Origin: an uncultured Lactobacillus sp.
GTDB taxonomy: Bacteria; Bacillota; Bacilli; Lactobacillales; Lactobacillaceae
DNA length: 64,000 nucleotides
Assembly (NCBI GenBank): GCA_947565635.1
Contig: CANOGU010000004.1
Span: 28,451-92,450 of the forward strand
Reading direction: 5' to 3'
Positions within the stretch are counted from its first letter, which is position 1. Every line of letters begins with the position of its first letter. Under the pieces are notes generated by a model that was given only the letters and a program-made list of their open reading frames with translations, was not told where the DNA came from and did not search any database. This document shows, piece after piece, positions 60,544 to 64,000 of the stretch. A program made the position numbers and the translations under genes.

Positions 60544-60795
60544 ATGAAAATATCTATTCATCATATTGTAACTCAAAAGGTCGGTAATTCAGTTGGCTTT
60601 TCACTACCTGCTTCTTTTAAAGTAGAGGTAGGAACTGAGTATGCAATTCATCAGAAGTCTGATGGAAGTTTGATCTTAATACCGAAAATTTCTAATCCTT
60701 ATACCTCCGATGCTAAATTTGAAGATGTACCAGGACCAGAAAGGGAAGCTTGGGAAAATATGGCTATGGAGGAATTACGTCATGCCGAAGAATAA
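60544..60795 (+). CDS. MazE/PemI-type antitoxin (AbrB-like)
   Basis: An 83-residue protein with an N-terminal AbrB-type swapped-hairpin domain (VTQKVGNSVGFSLPASFKV, residues about 9-27) and an acidic C-terminal tail that would wrap the toxin. RBS ATGAGGTAA. It overlaps the toxin gene by 14 bases, the usual antitoxin-first order. It likely represses its own operon. Confidence 0.88.
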   Translation: MKISIHHIVTQKVGNSVGFSLPASFKVEVGTEYAIHQKSDGSLILIPKISNPYTSDAKFEDVPGPEREAWENMAMEELRHAEE

Positions 60796-61123
60796 ATTTA
60801 AACAGGGAGATATTGTGTGGGCAGATTTTTCACCATCAGTTGGACAAGAAATGAAGGGAAAACATCCTGCTGTAGTAGTGTCGTCTAATTCATATAATGA
60901 AAAGACTAATTATCTAATGGTTTGTCCAATTACATCCCACGGCAACCATTTCCCTACCTACTTAGACTTGTTCGGATATCATATTCATGGTCGTGTAAAT
61001 GCAGCTCAAATTCAAACTTTTTCTAGAATGAGATTGCTAGATGAAAAACCAGCAGATCATCTTAGACCAGAAGATATGCTTAAAGTAATGGAATTACTTA
61101 GTTTTGCTTTGCAACTTGATTAA
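60782..61123 (+). CDS. MazF/PemK-type endoribonuclease toxin
   Basis: A 113-residue MazF/PemK protein: GDIVWADFSPSVGQEMKGKHPAVVVSSNSYN is split over the active-site loop, with the conserved Arg replaced by a Lys-containing GKHPA; CPITSH carries the catalytic Thr/Ser region. It cleaves mRNA at short sequences when the antitoxin is degraded. The ATG at 60782 follows GGAGGAATTAC inside mazE; the frame is open further upstream but that part is an out-of-frame shadow of mazE. Confidence 0.88.
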   Translation: MPKNKFKQGDIVWADFSPSVGQEMKGKHPAVVVSSNSYNEKTNYLMVCPITSHGNHFPTYLDLFGYHIHGRVNAAQIQTFSRMRLLDEKPADHLRPEDMLKVMELLSFALQLD

Positions 61124-61208
61124 ACGAGTAGTTAATTTTTGTAGTTGCATGAAAAAGATTTATTGAGTATCTTAGTAATGAAAAAGGATACACAAAGGAA
61201 TTTTTATC

Positions 61209-61697
61209 GTGAAAATTAAACAAGAAGAAATAACTAAAAAAATTGAAGAACAAGATTATCTTCAAGATCTTGAAACTCTCAAATATAGCGAAATAACTAA
61301 AACAAAATTAAGAAATATTGCAAGCAAAATGATTAGTGAAGCTGTTCAAGCTTTTAAGCACGATTCACTAATTCAAACTCAATTAGCAATTAGTGGAAGA
61401 AGACCAATGACTTTTGCACTTGAAAGTAATATCATTAATCTTCCATTTGCAAACTATAAGAAAATTAGCAATTTCTGTAATGATGAAGATGAATATGAAG
61501 TAAATATCTATTTTGAAACTATTTCTGAATATGTAAATGTTTCCCATTTTAGAATTGATATTTTAGGCTCAAGTGATGAAATAATTGCCGATCCAGATAA
61601 GTATAGTCAATTGTTAGTTCAGGCGATTGAAGAAAAAATCGAAGTTATTCGAAACTATCAAAAATCTGAAACCAAAACTAAGAAAGCAAAAAAATAA
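61209..61697 (+). CDS. Hypothetical protein, 162 aa
   Basis: A cytosolic 162-residue protein starting at GTG 61209 after AAAGGAA. It has a helical N-terminal part (residues 1-60, KKIEEQDYLQDLETLKYSEI), a beta-rich centre and a C-terminal helix with a very basic tail (KTKKAKK). No family recognised. It could be read with the toxin-antitoxin pair 85 bases upstream, but no link is shown. It ends in a terminator shared with the convergent NrdF-like gene. Confidence 0.7.
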   Translation: MKIKQEEITKKIEEQDYLQDLETLKYSEITKTKLRNIASKMISEAVQAFKHDSLIQTQLAISGRRPMTFALESNIINLPFANYKKISNFCNDEDEYEVNIYFETISEYVNVSHFRIDILGSSDEIIADPDKYSQLLVQAIEEKIEVIRNYQKSETKTKKAKK

Positions 61698-61728
61698 GGA
61701 GTTGAAACTCAACTCCTTATTTTTTTAT
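61690..61728. terminator. Bidirectional terminator
   Basis: A stem of 15 bp AAAATAAGGAGTTGA with TCAACTCCTTATTTT (61691-61705 with 61709-61723), loop AAC. Confidence 0.88.
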
Positions 61729-62661
61729 TTCACGCATTTTAAGAATGGGATGCGCGTTTGTGTAAAAGAAGAAATCCTCAATCATTGCACTATCCATTAT
61801 ACCTGTTATAAGAATAGGATCTAGAATTTCAATATTTTCAGGATATTTTGGTTCTTGTCCTAAGTTCATTAGTGCCTTATTTAAGGTATAGCGGATGTAA
61901 TGTTCTACTTTATCTTCTAGGCCGGTATGATGATAGAGAAGTTTTATATGATTGAGTTCATTATCGTATAATTTGTCACATAAATCGGATACCCAGTTAT
62001 GTACAGTATCTTGTTCTTCTTTAGACAATTTAAAAAAGTCACGGCGAAATTTTATTCCTGTATAAATTCCGTTTAAAGCTGTAATTCGAAGGGCGTACTT
62101 AATTAATTCGGCTGTTCGTGGTAATTTGTGCTGACCGAATAAATAAAGTGGACCAAAAAAAGAAGAATGGTATAAGCCAGTAGAAATAAAAACATGCGCA
62201 GCTTTTTTATGGATAGAGTTTTCTGCTTGATAAACTGTATTTAAAAGCTTCATTTTCTTTTGTAAGTATGGATTATTATGTACCCATTCATAGGATTCAT
62301 TTTGCTCTTCTTTGCTAGCGAATACATTTAAAGCATGACCATAAGCCTTATTATTAATTGATTCTAAATATTGCAATGCATTATATACAGCTGCTTCTTC
62401 ATCAGAATTCTCGGCATCTTCTTTAATCTTTGATAGTGCCACTTTCATTTGAAGAGTAGAGGAAAGAGTTAAAGAGACGAAACTATGAAGAAGCATAGTT
62501 TGTTCGTTTTTTGGGAGATGAAAAAATTCATCTTGATCTTTATAAATTGGAACACGACGAGGTTCGTAAACAATATCGTTTAGTCTCGCCCAAGCAGCAC
62601 GATCTACTTGATCTTCAACGGCATTCCAGTTACTTGCTTTGTAATAAGTTTTTTTATTCAT
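61717..62661 (-). CDS. NrdF-like ribonucleotide reductase R2 homologue with most metal ligands lost
   Basis: A 314-residue protein of the class Ib R2 (NrdF) family: N-terminal NWN, LTLSSTLQ, ELYDNELNHIK-like YDNELNH, NKALMNLGQEPKYP. Aligning by eye with E. coli NrdF, the six metal ligands Asp67, Glu98, His101, Glu158, Glu192 and His195 correspond to Ser68, Glu100, Asn103, Ser160, Thr194 and Asn197, so only one survives. The radical Tyr is retained (Tyr107). The C-terminal tail DDW-F that docks to NrdE is absent. It cannot hold the usual Fe2 or Mn2 site. It overlaps the NrdI-like gene by 8 bases; no nrdE is adjacent. A metal-free (class Ie-like) radical protein or a non-catalytic subunit are the two readings. 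Confidence 0.85.
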   Translation of the reverse strand: MNKKTYYKASNWNAVEDQVDRAAWARLNDIVYEPRRVPIYKDQDEFFHLPKNEQTMLLHSFVSLTLSSTLQMKVALSKIKEDAENSDEEAAVYNALQYLESINNKAYGHALNVFASKEEQNESYEWVHNNPYLQKKMKLLNTVYQAENSIHKKAAHVFISTGLYHSSFFGPLYLFGQHKLPRTAELIKYALRITALNGIYTGIKFRRDFFKLSKEEQDTVHNWVSDLCDKLYDNELNHIKLLYHHTGLEDKVEHYIRYTLNKALMNLGQEPKYPENIEILDPILITGIMDSAMIEDFFFYTNAHPILKMREIKK

Positions 62662-63115
62662 TTTTTTGCCTGAAGTCCCTTAAGAAATTAATATTGCTAA
62701 GAGATGGATTTTGAATTGGGAGATCTTTTTGTGTGCCGTGCTCTTCTTTGCAAGCTTCTTTAACAATTTGGCGAACGTTTTTGACGTCGGCTGAATTGCC
62801 ACTTAGTTCAAGTAAATAGAGGATTGGTACATGTAATGTAACGGAGATTTTTTTGGCTGTTTGAGCAAAAAGATCATTAAAGTTACGATTGCCGCATCCA
62901 ATTAATCCTAGAAGATTCTCTTTATTATCTTTATATGTTAAAAAATCAACAACGGAATCCATCATAAAATCTTGATATGAAGGTAAAATCAAAATGTATT
63001 TATCATTCATTTGATATTGAGGATGAGCATCCTCAATTAGATGTGCATCAAGCCCCGTTTTATCTATGAACCGTTGCGTTTGTCCTGTAATTGTATAAAA
63101 AGCTATTTTTACCAT
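62654..63115 (-). CDS. NrdI-like flavodoxin
   Basis: A 153-residue flavodoxin-fold protein of the NrdI type. Family features: YTITGQTQRFIDKTG (phosphate loop, normally SSSxNTxRF), LILPSY, and the 90s loop GNRNF (75-79). The glycine-rich loop that NrdI places over the flavin (GGGGTAG-like) is replaced by QDFMMDSVVDF, and the C-terminus has about 25 extra residues. Ordinary NrdI feeds superoxide to Mn-NrdF. It is first in a two-gene minus-strand operon with the NrdF-like gene, and both have diverged at the functional sites. Confidence 0.8.
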   Translation of the reverse strand: MVKIAFYTITGQTQRFIDKTGLDAHLIEDAHPQYQMNDKYILILPSYQDFMMDSVVDFLTYKDNKENLLGLIGCGNRNFNDLFAQTAKKISVTLHVPILYLLELSGNSADVKNVRQIVKEACKEEHGTQKDLPIQNPSLSNINFLRDFRQKNE

Positions 63116-63160
63116 AGTTTTGCCTAACGATATATACCAAAACTACCTTTTACATATTTA

Positions 63161-63189
63161 ATTGTCGCGACTTTTTGCAATAAAGTCAA
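63161..63189 (-). promoter_or_regulatory. Promoter of the NrdI/NrdF-like operon
   Basis: On the minus strand TTGACT (63189-63184) and GACAAT (63166-63161) are 17 bases apart. The 8-bp palindrome GTCGCGAC (63164-63171) overlaps the -10. No NrdR box of the usual form is seen. Confidence 0.55.
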
Positions 63190-63258
63190 ATCAAAAAAAG
63201 TTTTAAAAACATCCATAAGTACCGTATACTTAACTTAAAGAAAAATGGAGGCTCCTTT

Positions 63259-63885
63259 ATGACACTTGGATGGAACATTTTAGGTATTTTGGCCTGGTTA
63301 ATACTTGTTTTATATTTAATCTTTATTGTACAGAATATTCGTAAACGTCACTTAATGATGATTGTAAAAGACCGTAAGCGTTTTGAATGGAAAACAACTT
63401 TACTAGATATTTTAGAAGTTTTAATTCTATTATGCGGTGCGATCTATATGTTTAGCATCACTTTATTTTACAATCCAAATTTAGAGAATAAACAAGTTCT
63501 ATCTAGTAGAGTGGACTACCAACCGTTGATTTTAACGGCTGGTAATAAACGCTCATATTATGTTACTGCTAGATCCGATAATAAGAAAGCTCCAATTCAG
63601 ACTTATACTTTTTATAGTAATGGAAATAGAGTAACAGTTAGCAGCACCTATGCGACTATTTCTGATGGAAAGAATCCGATGTCAGTCCAAGCAGCAGCAA
63701 TTCCTTATTCCGATAAGCAATTAAGACAAGCTGATGGACGTTATCAAAATGCTTATGTGGCTACTTATACCGCAACCTATAAAAAGAATTGGTACAATGG
63801 TTTAAGAATGCATGCAGGAAAGACTGCAGCAAAATATTATTTGATTAGAGTACCAGATCGTACTTTTGTTAGAGAATTAAAGTAA
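63259..63885 (+). CDS. Membrane-anchored hypothetical protein (LVIS_2131-like)
   Basis: A 208-residue protein with two N-terminal helices (about 6-28 and 48-68) joined by a basic cytoplasmic loop, and an extracytoplasmic domain (about 70-208) that is beta-rich, Tyr-rich and basic (pI high). I associate it with the LVIS_2131-type family of lactobacilli from memory; function unknown. RBS GGAGG at 10-11 bases, and the -10 TATACT near 63226. It diverges from the NrdI-like gene. Confidence 0.7.
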   Translation: MTLGWNILGILAWLILVLYLIFIVQNIRKRHLMMIVKDRKRFEWKTTLLDILEVLILLCGAIYMFSITLFYNPNLENKQVLSSRVDYQPLILTAGNKRSYYVTARSDNKKAPIQTYTFYSNGNRVTVSSTYATISDGKNPMSVQAAAIPYSDKQLRQADGRYQNAYVATYTATYKKNWYNGLRMHAGKTAAKYYLIRVPDRTFVRELK

Positions 63886-63904
63886 TAAAAAGCTTTTGAA
63901 AAAT

Positions 63905-63946
63905 AAAAGACCTTACTTCGATTAAGTCGAAATAAGGCCTTTTTTA
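63905..63946. terminator. Terminator
   Basis: A stem of about 16 bp with G-T pairs (63906-63921 with 63927-63942), starting AAAAGACCTTA, followed by TTTAG. Confidence 0.8.
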
Positions 63947-63957
63947 GGCTCTATAAT

Positions 63958-64000
63958 AAATCCTGTTGATGGATATCTATGATATTCTATCGACAGGATT
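63958..64000. repeat. Imperfect inverted repeat at the window end
   Basis: AATCCTGTTGATGGATATC near 63959-63977 is the imperfect reverse complement of the last 20 bases, which start GATATTCTATCG. It is cut by the window end. Most likely a terminator for a leftward gene that lies beyond the window, but the end of a mobile element cannot be ruled out. Confidence 0.4.

Noticed and set aside
60710-60781. N-terminal extension of MazF
   Set aside because: These codons are a frame-shifted reading of mazE; family length and a GGAGG support ATG 60782.
1-64000. tRNA, rRNA, CRISPR array, prophage or insertion sequence
   Set aside because: I looked for TTCRA-type T loops, repeat-spacer patterns, transposase or integrase motifs and phage genes and found none.

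Overview
The window is AT-rich, gene-dense DNA from a low-GC Firmicute. Gene content points to the Lactobacillus johnsonii/gasseri clade: a cinnamoyl esterase whose triad numbering matches L. johnsonii LJ0536, a tandem pair of flavin reductases of the type known to make H2O2 in L. johnsonii, a MurE without the DAP-type motif next to an Asp/Glu racemase, a split noc-parA-parB cluster, and many DUF families typical of lactobacilli. I see no rRNA, tRNA, CRISPR array, prophage or insertion sequence. The species call is inference from remembered proteins, not a database search.

Layout. 1-6.3 kb: the end of a probable regulator, a tiny membrane ORF, a macrodomain protein, an ABC exporter, a catalytically dead glutamine-amidotransferase homologue with an MFS transporter, a membrane protein and a truncated aroD. 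6.4-14.2 kb: GalT-like HIT protein, RpiR regulator, beta-lactamase-like protein without its Lys, membrane GDPD, a fucosidase-like hypothetical protein, YaaA, DUF975, cinnamoyl esterase. 14.3-24.7 kb: two histidine phosphatases, a TetR-controlled MacB-type ABC operon with two clear operators, C69 dipeptidase, a TetR gene with a structured leader, the two flavin reductases, and a MupG-like/Tyr-phosphatase/ApbE operon. 24.7-31 kb: CvpA, then rsmG-noc-parA-parB-DUF951-ychF-DUF1129. 31-41.4 kb: heterodimeric ABC exporter, VanRS-like two-component system, murE plus racemase, ABC-2 export pair. 41.4-48.5 kb: GH31 alpha-glucosidase behind a cre site, fructose operon fruR-fruK-fruA, a HAD phosphatase. 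48.5-53.4 kb: a zinc-type ArsR sensor, a highly structured non-coding leader, a metal-uptake ABC operon, a lactate permease and a 25-residue mini-ORF resembling a double-glycine leader. 53.4-60.3 kb: PepF, LCP protein, small secreted protein, ABC-F protein, split ThrE exporter. 60.3-64 kb: a candidate structured RNA, a MazEF-type toxin-antitoxin pair, and a minus-strand NrdI-like/NrdF-like pair in which the NrdF homologue has lost nearly all its metal ligands.

The most striking items are the NrdI/NrdF-like pair (61717-63115), the ArsR leader system with a long inverted repeat (48523-49106), the uncharacterised structured RNA with its own promoter and terminator (60306-60499), and the mini leader-peptide gene (53268-53345). 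Three further proteins, a C26 amidotransferase, a class A beta-lactamase homologue and a truncated dehydroquinase, have also lost residues their families need for catalysis, so pseudo-enzymes recur in this window.
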